Notes: a model not told the origin generated them from the letters alone. A stretch of DNA of 56,492 bases from PSRI01 sp041484195 (GCA_041484195.1 JBGPHC010000028.1:1-56492), one strand, 5' to 3'; shown: positions 7,594-17,258, numbered from the stretch's first letter. Made by a program: numbers and translations.

Positions 7594-10323
7594 ATGAAAG
7601 TTTCACTAAAACGATTTGCTTTATTTGCATCCATAATATTCGTCTTCAGTTTCAGGACTGGCGGGGATGATCCCATTGCTGTTGTCGTAAAGAAGCTGAT
7701 GGACTTCTACAAACATTTTCCCCAGGAAAAAATATATATTCATACAGACAGACCCTATTACCTGGCTGGTGATACAATCTGGTTCAGGGCATACCTGGTG
7801 AATGCTACTGGTCACGAACGAAGTAACCTAAGCAATAAAGTTTTTGTTTATTTGGCCAATGAGCAGGATTCTATTGTGGAGAAACTGATGCTGAATGCCG
7901 CGGATGACAAACTAAATGGATCCATGACTATTCCTGATTCCTTATCGGAAGGCAACTATGTCCTCCGTGCATATACTGCCAGGATGCTAAATTTCGGAGA
8001 CAGGTTCATTTTTGCAAAAAATCTGTATATAGGTTCCAAACGGAATAAATTTGATATAGAAGCTGAGTTTAGTCCGGCCAAGGAAGGAAGCAGACCATCT
8101 AATGTGGTGATTTCTCTGGCAGACCTGGATCAGAAGCCTCTTGGAGGCGAAATAGGATACCTGGATTTAATCAAAGAAGGCAATATCCTGAAGGAATCAA
8201 AATTTATCACAGACAAGAATGGAAAAGCTGCTGTTTCTTTTGAGAATATAAAGCCGGAAGACTGGGAAAATGCTTTCATTAAACTCAAATATAAGTCGCT
8301 CAGCAAACTCATGTACCCTTCGATAGCGGCCGCAGACAGTCTTGATATCCGCTTCTTGCCGGAAGGTGGTAATATTATAAGCGGTACCGAAGCCGTAGTT
8401 GCGTTTATAGCAGTGGACAAAGGCGGATTGCCCATTCCAATTGAAGGATATGTAAAAAATGAAATGGGTATCAAGGTCACCAATTTCCACACATTTCATG
8501 ACGGGATGGGGGAATTCACTTTTATTCCCGGATCCGGCAGGGCTTATTTTGCGGTTGTCACTTCCAAGGATGGCAAAGAGCATGTTTATGCTTTGCCTCC
8601 AATAAATAATTATGCATACCAGTTATCAATCGTTGATGAGAACGAGAAGAATTTGAAAGTGAGAGTTTCCCTGGGGGACTCATTATACAAGAAGAATAAG
8701 AAGACATTTTTACTGGGGACTTCGCAGGGCAAACTCTGTTTCGCCGGCAGTGGAAGGGATATGTATGAGGTGGAAATTCCAAGGGATAGTTTTCCAGAAG
8801 GAGTAGCCAAACTTACACTCTTCAGCGATGCCGAAATGCCTGTGAGTGAAAGACTCTTTTTTGTGAAGCATCGACATAGTAATGTGACAATTGAAGGAGT
8901 CAGAGAAAAATATGGTGCCCGGCAGCCAGTGTCGTTAACTATTACCTCAAAAGATAAACTGGGGAACCCTGCTAAGGGAGTATTTTCTATTGCCGTTACT
9001 GACGATGCGGTAGTTCCCAGTGGGGAATCCGATGGCAATATTGTTACCAATCTGCTGCTTAATGAAGACCTGAAGGGATATATTCCAAACCCTGCATTTT
9101 ACTTCGACGAGAAACAGGCAAAGGCAAATGATGCACTAGACCTGGTAATGCTGACGCATGGATGGAGCCGGTATAATTGGGAAGAAGTCATGCAAAACAA
9201 TTATCCTCCTGTTCAGTACGGCCCTGATAGCGCACTGAATATTAGTGGCCATGTTGAGTCTTCTTCAGGTGAACCAGTCAGGGGATATCCTGTCAGTTTA
9301 TATGCCGACAAGTGGGGCAGTAGTTTTCTGGCGGCTGACTATGAAAATGGGATTGCCCTGGATACCCTGGATGAGAAAGGTAATTTTGCGTTCAATAATC
9401 TAATTTTTCAGGACAGCACTCAGTTTATGATTCAGGTGAAGAACCGGAAAAAGGTTCAAAAAAATCTGAAAATAACTCTCAATAAGCACAATTGGACTGC
9501 AGCTCCCCCTCTGGTGCAGACCCGTAGCTACGGCAATTCGCCAATGAAGGAAATGCTGCAAAATATGAAAAATCGATTCAAGCAAGATATCCTATCGGAG
9601 GGCAGGGGTATCACTCTCGCTCCAATCAATTTGAAAACTAATAAAAAACCTTCATACTTCAACGACAAGAGAAGGGTCAGTATGACTTCATCTATCATCA
9701 CTTCTGACCAGATTGAAAAGACGGGGAATATCAACCTTGCTAATTCGTTATTCCTGGTTCCAGGCGTGCAATTGAAGCAGGGGCGCATTACCATACAAGG
9801 GGGAGTGACCTTTAGTGGAACTTCGCTGGTAATAAGCGAGCCAATATTGATTGTGGATGGAGTGCCCACTGATACTGGCTCAGGATTAACTTCGGTGTTG
9901 AATACGATTCCGTATAATACCGTTGATTTTATTGAGGTCTTAAAGGGAAATGATGAAGCGGCTTATGGGGTACGGGGAGCTAATGGAGTAATATTGGTAA
10001 ATACCAAACAGAGGGATAGCCGTCTGGATTCTTCCCAGTATTCCAGAATTACGGAGGGAAGACCGATTTTTTATGTACCTGGATATGCTGTCGCCAAAGA
10101 AATTTATGTTCCGAAATACGATATGCCAGAGCAATTGAAAAATCCGGCTCCTGATCTCAGACCAATCATTTATTGGAATGGCAATATTCATGTTGACGAC
10201 AAGGGAACCGCGAATATCTTGTTTTATACTTCGGATCCTGTTACAACTTATTCAATAATTCTAGAGGGCCTCACGAATTCTGGAGACATAGTTCACCAGA
10301 CTGCACAAATCAGGCGCGAATAA
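7594..10323 (+). CDS. MG2-domain / TonB-plug protein without a beta-barrel
   Basis: 909 residues. After an N-terminal secretion signal comes a macroglobulin MG2-type domain (YIHTDRPYYLAGDTIWFRAY at about 48-67) and more beta-sandwich domains. A carboxypeptidase-regulatory-like domain follows at about 549-617 (ISGHVESSSGEPVRGYPVSL), then a TonB-receptor plug at about 696-805 (ITSDQIEKTG, PILIVDGVPTD, FIEVLKGNDEAAYGVRGANG). A last beta-sandwich ends the protein; no 22-strand barrel follows. Such proteins are widespread in Bacteroidota and are often misnamed TonB receptors. They may act in the periplasm or at the outer membrane as partners or decoys of SusC-like receptors (inference). It faces the DUF4249 gene with only 18 bases between the two stop codons. 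Confidence 0.9.
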   Translation: MKVSLKRFALFASIIFVFSFRTGGDDPIAVVVKKLMDFYKHFPQEKIYIHTDRPYYLAGDTIWFRAYLVNATGHERSNLSNKVFVYLANEQDSIVEKLMLNAADDKLNGSMTIPDSLSEGNYVLRAYTARMLNFGDRFIFAKNLYIGSKRNKFDIEAEFSPAKEGSRPSNVVISLADLDQKPLGGEIGYLDLIKEGNILKESKFITDKNGKAAVSFENIKPEDWENAFIKLKYKSLSKLMYPSIAAADSLDIRFLPEGGNIISGTEAVVAFIAVDKGGLPIPIEGYVKNEMGIKVTNFHTFHDGMGEFTFIPGSGRAYFAVVTSKDGKEHVYALPPINNYAYQLSIVDENEKNLKVRVSLGDSLYKKNKKTFLLGTSQGKLCFAGSGRDMYEVEIPRDSFPEGVAKLTLFSDAEMPVSERLFFVKHRHSNVTIEGVREKYGARQPVSLTITSKDKLGNPAKGVFSIAVTDDAVVPSGESDGNIVTNLLLNEDLKGYIPNPAFYFDEKQAKANDALDLVMLTHGWSRYNWEEVMQNNYPPVQYGPDSALNISGHVESSSGEPVRGYPVSLYADKWGSSFLAADYENGIALDTLDEKGNFAFNNLIFQDSTQFMIQVKNRKKVQKNLKITLNKHNWTAAPPLVQTRSYGNSPMKEMLQNMKNRFKQDILSEGRGITLAPINLKTNKKPSYFNDKRRVSMTSSIITSDQIEKTGNINLANSLFLVPGVQLKQGRITIQGGVTFSGTSLVISEPILIVDGVPTDTGSGLTSVLNTIPYNTVDFIEVLKGNDEAAYGVRGANGVILVNTKQRDSRLDSSQYSRITEGRPIFYVPGYAVAKEIYVPKYDMPEQLKNPAPDLRPIIYWNGNIHVDDKGTANILFYTSDPVTTYSIILEGLTNSGDIVHQTAQIRRE

Positions 10324-10341
10324 ATTCTTCCCTTTAGATTT

Positions 10342-11457
10342 TCACCAGTTCACAATCAATTGCTGAGCGTTCTCCCAGCCCGGGGGTGGCGGATATTGTT
10401 GCGCAGGAGGAGGTGGGTAGGGTAGTGTATTTGGAAAATATTCAAAACAAATGGCCGATTCAGATGGAATATATTGCCTTGCTCTCTGGTCAAGCAGGAA
10501 TTGTGTGATGCCGAATGGTACCAAAACAACCCTCTTATGCGTGATCGATGACGCTTCAAAATAGCCCAAGGCTATATCGGTGGTATCAACTGCATTGTGT
10601 ACATTTCCTTTGATAGGAGAGGGAAGAGGATCCAAAATACTACCGGTACGGGTTAGCTGTTCCTGGTATCTTTCCCAGAACTGATAGGCTTCGCGGGAAA
10701 TGGAGAGTTGCCCAATGTCAACGTATTGCTTCCCAAACCAGTAGATGTAAGAATACTCTACCTGTTTCTGATGTATTAAATTTCCATTGACAGAAGCGTC
10801 CGACAGGAGCTGTAATTCTTTCACTACATTTAACTGGTAACAATATTCATACATGGTGCACCCGAATCCACAGGGGATGCCGCTGCATTTTCTCAACACA
10901 TAGTTATAGGAACTCCACCGGTAATAGTTTTCCTGGTCTGGTGGATCTTTAAAATCAATGAAGGCATTCAGCCGGTCGCTATAAGGATTCGAACCAAAGG
11001 AAAGATCCAGTTTATCGAAGAAAAGGGAATATTCCACCTTGCTTACGCTGTCGATAGGCACAGGAGGGCGAATGGTTTCAGGGGTTGATACATAATGTGA
11101 CCCATCGGCAAGCCCGATTTCGACATGGTAACTGCGCCCGACCTGCCCGACAAAATTTGGATCAGTTGAGACATATATGCCGGAATCCCTGTAGGCTAAT
11201 TGTGTCGCGTTGCCCAAATTATCCCTGATAATCACTGTCGCGTCTTTCACCACATATTCATCTATGGCCACCGAGCGGGAGGTAAATGGTCCGGAAAAAC
11301 TGACTTTCACTTCATATGGAAGGCTGTCATTGGTGATCAGTCCTTGTACTACCAACTGAGGTTTCTCATTCCGGATAGGCACTTCCACCTGTTTGATGCA
11401 GGCGGAATTCAAATAAGTGAACAAGAAAGCCAATAGCAGCAAACGGAAATTCTTCAT
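10342..11457 (-). CDS. DUF4249 family lipoprotein
   Basis: 371 residues from the preferred start. The longer frame to 11481 overlaps the upstream receptor gene by 19 bases and adds eight atypical residues; beginning at the ATG 11455-11457 gives a standard signal MKNFRLLLLAFLFTYLNSAC, with Cys20 as the probable lipid anchor (the -3 residue is Asn, so the lipobox is imperfect). The mature N-terminus (IRNEKPQLVVQGLITNDSLP) and the repeated beta strands identify DUF4249. Such proteins are encoded next to TonB receptors and are thought to be their surface-exposed binding partners. The C-terminus is Pro-rich (PPPPAQQYPPPPGW). It is translated directly after the receptor from the same message. Confidence 0.88.
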   Translation of the reverse strand: MKNFRLLLLAFLFTYLNSACIKQVEVPIRNEKPQLVVQGLITNDSLPYEVKVSFSGPFTSRSVAIDEYVVKDATVIIRDNLGNATQLAYRDSGIYVSTDPNFVGQVGRSYHVEIGLADGSHYVSTPETIRPPVPIDSVSKVEYSLFFDKLDLSFGSNPYSDRLNAFIDFKDPPDQENYYRWSSYNYVLRKCSGIPCGFGCTMYEYCYQLNVVKELQLLSDASVNGNLIHQKQVEYSYIYWFGKQYVDIGQLSISREAYQFWERYQEQLTRTGSILDPLPSPIKGNVHNAVDTTDIALGYFEASSITHKRVVLVPFGITQFLLDQRARQYIPSESAICFEYFPNTLPYPPPPAQQYPPPPGWENAQQLIVNW

Positions 11458-11462
11458 TGAGA

Positions 11463-13853
11463 TCAAAAATAATAGTTCCACGATATGGAAGGGACGATGC
11501 TGCCTATCACTGACAATTGATAAGCCGAAATAGATCCTCCCTGTCTTTTAAAATATATTGAGTATGCGTTTTCATGGGCATATACATTGTAGAATGAAAA
11601 ATTCCACACGCTGTATCTCCTCTGTTCCGGAAACCGCTTGGTAATGCAGGAAAACCCGATGTCCAGGCGATGATACGCCGGAAGCCTGTCATGATTCCTC
11701 CGGGAATAGTTGGCAACGATCGTATTATTGATCGGATAATTCCCATCGGGATAGGTAGTGGGCCTTCCAGACATGAATATGAAGTTGGCATTAAAACTCC
11801 ATCCCCGGGGTAAATTTGTCTTGGTGAGGATGGCAAGGTTATGTGGCCTGTCAATATTGGCTGGATAGTACTCCCCGTTATTGATTGCTTCAGAGGGGAA
11901 AACGGTTATCACCTGGGTTAACGATTTCGAGTAGGTGTAGTTTAATTGCCCTGAAAATTTGCCTTTGTTCTTTGCGATGCTCAATTCCACACCATAGGAT
12001 TTTCCCCTTGCATTGAGCAGGGAGGTTTCAATGTATGGATTTAGTAGCAATATGGCTCCATCCTTATACTCCACCATATTTCTGACAGTTTTATAATATC
12101 CTTCTACGGCGATTTCATAGGCCATATCATTGTAGTTCCTAAAAAAACCAGCGGCATATTGGTCTCCGATCTGCTGCGGCTCATGTGAATCACTGAGTTT
12201 CCAGAAATCGACCGGTGAAATACTGATCGTATTTGAAATGAGATGAAGGAATTGCTGACCATGATGATAGCTTAGCTTAATGGAACTGTTGTCGTCAATT
12301 CCTATCTTAATTGACGCCAGGGGTTCAAAGCCTCCATAGCTCTTGATAGATTTTTTACCTGTATAACTGGTAGTGTCGGTAATGGTTTCTTTGGCCTGGG
12401 GAATATTCGCTTCGTAGGAATAAATATTCTTGGGGCCCAGGTAATCGTATTTTACATAGCGGATACCCAGTTGCAGCGCAATTCTGTCTGTGAACTCAAT
12501 CTCATCACTGATGAAAGCAGCCATTTCACGGCCCTGCTCTTTTTGAATGGAAATGGGATTAATCGCACTGGAAGCGGAAACAGGTTTTTGGTCTCCCGGA
12601 GTAATATGATAATAAATATAATCGGTGCCAAATTCAATCTTCTGCATGCTGCCAGGTGTAAACAGGAAAACTGCCTTGGCTTGTTTTTGGGCGATTGCCG
12701 AATTGAGCCTGAACTCCATGTTTCGCTCCATTCCATTGATGCCTGAAATGAACTGGCTATAATTGGCGTTGATCTTCAGAGAAAGTTTCCTGCTGAAATT
12801 AGATTCATAATTCAAAGTAGCGAGATTGCTTTGCCAATCATAAAAGGTGAGTGTATCGAACCTGAATTTATCAAAGCTCCTATATCCGGTTATGGAAAGC
12901 TTGTTCTTTGAGTTGATATTATATTCAACCTTGGCCAATGCATCATAAAAAAATGCCTTGCTGTTCCCGAATTGATTGGGGAATTGGTTTAATACCAGGT
13001 CTGGATAAGCCAACCTGATTCCACCCGTAAAAGTCAGTTTATTTTTTGCAATGGGTCCGCTGGCGAAGAAATGGAGGCTTACCGGGCTAATACCACTGCG
13101 GAATTCCATGAGAGTCGGGTTGCCAGTTTTTGTTTTGAGATTCAGGAGGGAGGAGATACGGCCCCCATATTGTGCGGGCATGCTGCCCTTATAAAGCGTT
13201 ACATCCTGTATTGCATCGGGAGTAACAGATGTATAGAAACCGAGCAAATGCGCAGTATTGAAGAGGGTCGCACCATCCAATAGCACAAGATTCTGGTCCG
13301 CATTTCCACCCCGCACATTGAATCCTCCAGATGCCTCTCCTGTGCTTGTAACGCCCGCCTGCAATGTGAGTCCCCTGATGATATCCGCTTCTCCAAAAAC
13401 CAATGGAGCGCGTTTCAGCATTTCAGGATTGACAGTAACCACACCCATTTGAACTGCCTTGACTTTGTTGATCCCCCTTCGTGCATTGATCACCACCGAA
13501 TCCAATTCCACATTAGCCTTGCGCTTCAAATAAAAAATGATGGATGTATCGTTCCTGGAAAGGTCAATATCTCTTGTAAGTGTAATATAACCAATTGATG
13601 AAATGACGATGGTGAAATTTGTATTATTTACTATGAGACTGAATTCCCCATTTTCATTGCTTAAGGTTCCGGATTTGGATTTCTTCAGCATGATACTCAC
13701 ATTTTTCAATGCCTGCCGGGAATCATGATCCAATACAATTCCGTCAAGGCGGTATTTGTATTTGTCCTGGCATGACGATCCCTCCGGAATTAATATCCAT
13801 CCGGAAAGGATCAGGAAAATTGGGAAAATCTTCTTAAGTACGGTAAAGCTCAC
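11463..13853 (-). CDS. TonB-dependent receptor with N-terminal regulatory-like domain
   Basis: 796 residues. The start is GTG (13851-13853); no ATG exists between it and an in-frame stop eight codons upstream. A signal peptide is followed by a carboxypeptidase-regulatory-like domain at about 33-115 (LDGIVLDHDSRQALKNVSI; SIGYITLTRDI). The plug domain follows at about 140-240 (FGEADIIRGLTLQAGV, GGFNVRGGNADQNLVLLDGA, YGGRISSLLNLKT), then the outer-membrane barrel ending in an aromatic residue (SISWNYYF). It is shorter than SusC-type receptors and is paired with DUF4249 instead of SusD. It probably imports a small ligand with TonB energy; the substrate cannot be told from sequence. It is the first gene of a two-gene operon. 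Confidence 0.93.
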   Translation of the reverse strand: MSFTVLKKIFPIFLILSGWILIPEGSSCQDKYKYRLDGIVLDHDSRQALKNVSIMLKKSKSGTLSNENGEFSLIVNNTNFTIVISSIGYITLTRDIDLSRNDTSIIFYLKRKANVELDSVVINARRGINKVKAVQMGVVTVNPEMLKRAPLVFGEADIIRGLTLQAGVTSTGEASGGFNVRGGNADQNLVLLDGATLFNTAHLLGFYTSVTPDAIQDVTLYKGSMPAQYGGRISSLLNLKTKTGNPTLMEFRSGISPVSLHFFASGPIAKNKLTFTGGIRLAYPDLVLNQFPNQFGNSKAFFYDALAKVEYNINSKNKLSITGYRSFDKFRFDTLTFYDWQSNLATLNYESNFSRKLSLKINANYSQFISGINGMERNMEFRLNSAIAQKQAKAVFLFTPGSMQKIEFGTDYIYYHITPGDQKPVSASSAINPISIQKEQGREMAAFISDEIEFTDRIALQLGIRYVKYDYLGPKNIYSYEANIPQAKETITDTTSYTGKKSIKSYGGFEPLASIKIGIDDNSSIKLSYHHGQQFLHLISNTISISPVDFWKLSDSHEPQQIGDQYAAGFFRNYNDMAYEIAVEGYYKTVRNMVEYKDGAILLLNPYIETSLLNARGKSYGVELSIAKNKGKFSGQLNYTYSKSLTQVITVFPSEAINNGEYYPANIDRPHNLAILTKTNLPRGWSFNANFIFMSGRPTTYPDGNYPINNTIVANYSRRNHDRLPAYHRLDIGFSCITKRFPEQRRYSVWNFSFYNVYAHENAYSIYFKRQGGSISAYQLSVIGSIVPSISWNYYF

Positions 13854-13929
13854 CTGAAGAATTTTTGGAGTAATTTACCATTTATTGCGATTATCACGAA
13901 TAATAAATTAGTATGACATTACCTTAGTA

Positions 13930-13956
13930 AAAATCCTGCGTTATGCGCAGGATTTT
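13930..13956 (-). terminator. Intrinsic terminator closing the transporter operon
   Basis: A perfect 11-bp stem, AAAATCCTGCG (13930-13940) paired with CGCAGGATTTT (13946-13956), with a 5-base loop. On the minus strand the stem runs into a short T tract. It lies 22 bases past the TolC-type stop codon and marks the end of the locus that starts with the permease array; its symmetric A/T arms could also stop transcription from the other side. Confidence 0.85.
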
Positions 13957-13978
13957 GAATTATTTTGTCGACCTTTCA

Positions 13979-15424
13979 CTACCATAACTGTTTTGATTGA
14001 TAGAAATCCAGGATCTTGGTCCTGAAAATATATTCATAGCGGGTCTGTGAAAGATTCAGTCTGGCCCTATCGAGGTTATTCTTGGCAAAGAGGTAGTCTG
14101 TAGTTACAATGGTGCCTTCGTTAAACCTGATTTCTGCAGACCGGAATGATTCCGCGTATTGATTCACCTGGTCCTGGGCAATCTTATATCTCTGATAGGC
14201 GCTTTCCATGTCCTGGTATGCCTGTTCAATACTCTGTTTGAGCAGGAGTCTGGTATTTTGAGCTTCATATACCGCAGTTTTTTCCAGAACTTTCGCCTGT
14301 ATAACACTGTACCTTACGCGCAGATTATTAAACAGCGGCACATTTAGGTATAGACCCAGATAAGTGCCCACATTGCCCTTGAACTGGCTACCGTAGGAAA
14401 TTTTCTGAGCCTCATAAATTTGGTCTTCGCGCATCACAGGGTTCTTGACGCTGCCAGCATACACGTAATCGCCCGTACTTATTTCCTGCAGGCCCCTTGG
14501 CAATAAACGAGATGCAATACTTGAATAGTTGGTGCTTAAAGCGCCATTGAGACTCAGTTGAGGGAAATACTGACCCCGGGTTGCTGCCACTCCTTTTTGT
14601 GCGCTCTTCATTCTCAGGTCCACGGCCTTCACCTGGGCCAGGTTCTGAATAGCAGCTGCATATACCTGATCGGAATTGTTGGGGTAAATTTCCAGGAGTG
14701 AAACCTCATCCAACCTCTCGAGTTTTATATTGCGATCATAGGGGATATTCATAGCCTGGCATAAATTGAGTTTTGCAGTTTCCAGTGCTATGGAATTGCT
14801 CACAATGGCCATCTGTTCTCCTGCCAACTGACCTTTGAAGTCAGACAACACATAACTTCCTACAGTACCCTCGTTGAATAAGATCGTATTGCGGTCCACT
14901 TGGCCCTGCGTTACCGTAATCTGTTCTTTGGAAAGTCGCAAAATGTCTTCATTGTTCAAGACAGTCAAATAATAAAGTATCACGTTGAGCGTGAGCTTAT
15001 CCTTTTGTTGTTGCGATTCCATTTTGCTGGCTTCATAGGCATAGGTTGCCTGCCTGATGATATTTTGTAAGCGCAGACCCTGTGACAGCAGCAGGGAAGA
15101 ATTGAGTCCTGCACCGGAGGATGAAAATTTCTGATCAATATATCCGTTGGTAAAAGGATCGATTGACCTTCCCTGGTTCCAATTATAGCTCCAGTTACCG
15201 TTCAGGTCAGGCAATAATCCTGCTCTTGCCTGCTGCATGTTGCCTTTTGCCGCTCCCACCTGCAGGTCGCTTTCTTTGAGGGGTATATTATTGGCCCAGG
15301 CAAGTTCCACGCATTGTCTGAGGGAAAGTGTTTGATTTGTCGCAGGATTATCTTGACCAAATCCCCGGAACAGGGCGCCTGTTATTAATATCCAGCCTGT
15401 AATGATGATTCTTCCTGTTTGCAT
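13979..15424 (-). CDS. TolC-family outer-membrane efflux channel
   Basis: 481 residues with a signal peptide (cleavage near GFGQ/D, residue 24). Two outer-membrane-efflux repeats follow, each with long amphipathic helices: LSLRQCVELAWANNIPLKES at about 33-52 and a matching second half (KAVDLRMKSAQKGVAATRGQ, then FPQLSLNGALSTNY). The closing helices (YQDMESAYQRYKIAQDQVNQ and RFNEGTIVTTDYLFAKNNLD) are typical. TolC trimers form the outer-membrane and periplasmic duct of tripartite exporters. It is the last gene of the minus-strand unit, 43 bases after the ABC ATPase gene. In MacAB-TolC systems a HlyD-type adaptor links permease and channel; none is encoded in this window. Confidence 0.93.
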   Translation of the reverse strand: MQTGRIIITGWILITGALFRGFGQDNPATNQTLSLRQCVELAWANNIPLKESDLQVGAAKGNMQQARAGLLPDLNGNWSYNWNQGRSIDPFTNGYIDQKFSSSGAGLNSSLLLSQGLRLQNIIRQATYAYEASKMESQQQKDKLTLNVILYYLTVLNNEDILRLSKEQITVTQGQVDRNTILFNEGTVGSYVLSDFKGQLAGEQMAIVSNSIALETAKLNLCQAMNIPYDRNIKLERLDEVSLLEIYPNNSDQVYAAAIQNLAQVKAVDLRMKSAQKGVAATRGQYFPQLSLNGALSTNYSSIASRLLPRGLQEISTGDYVYAGSVKNPVMREDQIYEAQKISYGSQFKGNVGTYLGLYLNVPLFNNLRVRYSVIQAKVLEKTAVYEAQNTRLLLKQSIEQAYQDMESAYQRYKIAQDQVNQYAESFRSAEIRFNEGTIVTTDYLFAKNNLDRARLNLSQTRYEYIFRTKILDFYQSKQLW

Positions 15425-15467
15425 AGAAATAAACTTTTAAGAAATGATTTTTTGTGAATTGAGTTTA

Positions 15468-16133
15468 TCAGGATGGTTGGATCCTCCCATCCAAAAGATT
15501 GATGATACGCGAGCCATAAGAGGCATTTTTTTCTGAGTGGGTAACCTGGATAATGGTTACGCCATCATTATTCAGTTTTTTGAAGATTTCCATTATCTCC
15601 TCGCCCTGTTTGGAGTTCAGATTTCCTGTGGGCTCGTCGGCCAGCAAGAGTTTGGGGCTGGCGATAAGAGCCCTGGCAATGCCTACCAGTTGTTGTTGTC
15701 CCCCTGAAAGCTGCGTCGGAAAAAGATCTTTCTTACCCACCATCTGGAATCGGTCCAGGATATCCGCCACCATCGCCTTTCGTTCAGATGATTTTACGTT
15801 CTGGTATATCAGGGGCGTTTCGATATTCTCATAAACGGTGAGCTCATCAATTAAATGATAGGCTTGGAAAACGAAACCGATATGTTGCTTGTACAATTGG
15901 GAACGTTGTTTTTCTTTCAGCAGGTGAACTGCCTGTCCCATAAAATAATGATAGCCTTCAGATGGATCGTCCAGCATACCAATAATATTCAAGAGTGTCG
16001 ATTTTCCCGATCCTGAAGGGCCCATGATGGAGACGAATTCTCCTTCACGGATCACAAGGTCTAGGTCCTTCAAAATATAGGTCTTGTTGCCGCCTATATT
16101 GTACCATTTTGATACTGCTTTAAATTCCATCAT
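15468..16133 (-). CDS. ABC transporter ATPase of the MacB/LolD type
   Basis: 221 residues, a complete single nucleotide-binding domain. Walker A GPSGSGKST, Q-loop GFVFQAYHLI, signature LSGGQQQLVGIARAL, Walker B LLLADEPTGNL and H-loop VTHSE are all present, so it should hydrolyse ATP. The signature has QQQLVGIA where most relatives have QQQRVAIA. It is the only ATPase in the window and must energise at least the neighbouring permeases unless others are encoded elsewhere. It lies between the DUF4097 gene (84 bases) and the TolC gene (43 bases). Two adjacent ATGs open it (MMEF); either may be used. Confidence 0.95.
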   Translation of the reverse strand: MMEFKAVSKWYNIGGNKTYILKDLDLVIREGEFVSIMGPSGSGKSTLLNIIGMLDDPSEGYHYFMGQAVHLLKEKQRSQLYKQHIGFVFQAYHLIDELTVYENIETPLIYQNVKSSERKAMVADILDRFQMVGKKDLFPTQLSGGQQQLVGIARALIASPKLLLADEPTGNLNSKQGEEIMEIFKKLNNDGVTIIQVTHSEKNASYGSRIINLLDGRIQPS

Positions 16134-16217
16134 GTCCTTATAGTTTAATTCTTATTTTGTTTCCGATTGGTGTCCAGTTTTTGACCCATTTCCTTGTTCG
16201 CCATTTAATGTATTCAC

Positions 16218-17258
16218 TTATCTTATGGAGAGATGTATTCTTCCACTGCCGGCTTTTACCACAACTGGTACCCCACCTCCATTCAATTTCCCGTTGACCT
16301 GATCGTCTTCCCTGGATCCTACAAAATTTTCAAGACTATCCATTGTGATCTTGTCAGCATTGAGCCTTAAATCCACCCCTTTGTTTTTTGGAATTTCCAG
16401 GTTGATATAGCCGCCTGAATTGTCAATCCTGATTTCTTTGGAAAGGCCATTCATGGCGACATCTATATTGCCCCCGCTTGTAGATGTTTCCAAGCCACAA
16501 TTGAGTTCACTGAGATGCACATTGCCTCCTGAAGTATGAGCCCTCAGGTCACCGCTAATATTGTTGCCGTTAATGGAACCTCCGCTGGTAATGGCTTTGA
16601 TCGTTCCCTGCAATTCTTTTAGCTTTATTGAGCCACCTGAAGTATTGAGCGTGACATTGCCGGAGCAATTCGAGGCGACAATACTTCCTCCACTTGTTTC
16701 CACATCAATCTCATCCCTTGAATTGGAGATATCTATGCTTCCGCCTGAGGTCCTGCCCTGGATCTGGCCACTCAACTGGTCGATATCCAGGCTTCCGCCG
16801 CTGGTGGCAAAATCCTGGTTGCCCGAAATATTTTTCAGGGAAATACCGCCTCCGCTGGTTCTGAGCCGTGTGGAAATATTCTGAGGCGCGAACACTCTGA
16901 AGGAAATGCTCAGGGATTTTTTCCAATTCATGTCCCTGGATTTGGGTTTGGCAATGGCAGTCAGGGTATTGTCCACAACTGAAATGCTGAGTTCATAATT
17001 CTCTTCCAGCCTTTTTTTGATTTCATCATCGGACATCCGGTTTCCATTATTATTGTGCCAGATATATACTTCCACGCGGGCTTCGGATGGATTGACCCCG
17101 CTCACGGATATATTGCCACCGGTAGTGGATACCTGCACTTTCCGGATGGATTCATTGGCCAGGGACTTGGTCAGGAATGGCGTTTTGACATCTCTGTCCT
17201 GAGCCTGCAACATCAGGTTAGCGAAAATCAGCATTAGAAAGAAGAGTCTTGCTTTCAT
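16218..17258 (-). CDS. DUF4097-type periplasmic beta-solenoid protein
   Basis: 346 residues. A signal peptide (MKARLFFLMLIFANLMLQAQ) is followed by the DUF4097 putative-adhesin fold. From residue 134 the chain repeats [T/N]SGG followed by a strand nine times, with the Ser at 135, 153, 171, 189, 208, 225, 243, 261 and 281; the step is 17-20, nearly always 18, residues. An earlier copy, TTGG, is at 45-48. One repeat per turn would make a right-handed beta-helix with the Ser-Gly-Gly turns stacked along one edge. No membrane anchor or lipobox is visible, so it should be periplasmic or surface bound. Its gene sits between P1 (71-base gap) and the ATPase, where MacAB-type operons often place the adaptor; whether it replaces the adaptor is speculation. 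Confidence 0.88.
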   Translation of the reverse strand: MKARLFFLMLIFANLMLQAQDRDVKTPFLTKSLANESIRKVQVSTTGGNISVSGVNPSEARVEVYIWHNNNGNRMSDDEIKKRLEENYELSISVVDNTLTAIAKPKSRDMNWKKSLSISFRVFAPQNISTRLRTSGGGISLKNISGNQDFATSGGSLDIDQLSGQIQGRTSGGSIDISNSRDEIDVETSGGSIVASNCSGNVTLNTSGGSIKLKELQGTIKAITSGGSINGNNISGDLRAHTSGGNVHLSELNCGLETSTSGGNIDVAMNGLSKEIRIDNSGGYINLEIPKNKGVDLRLNADKITMDSLENFVGSREDDQVNGKLNGGGVPVVVKAGSGRIHLSIR

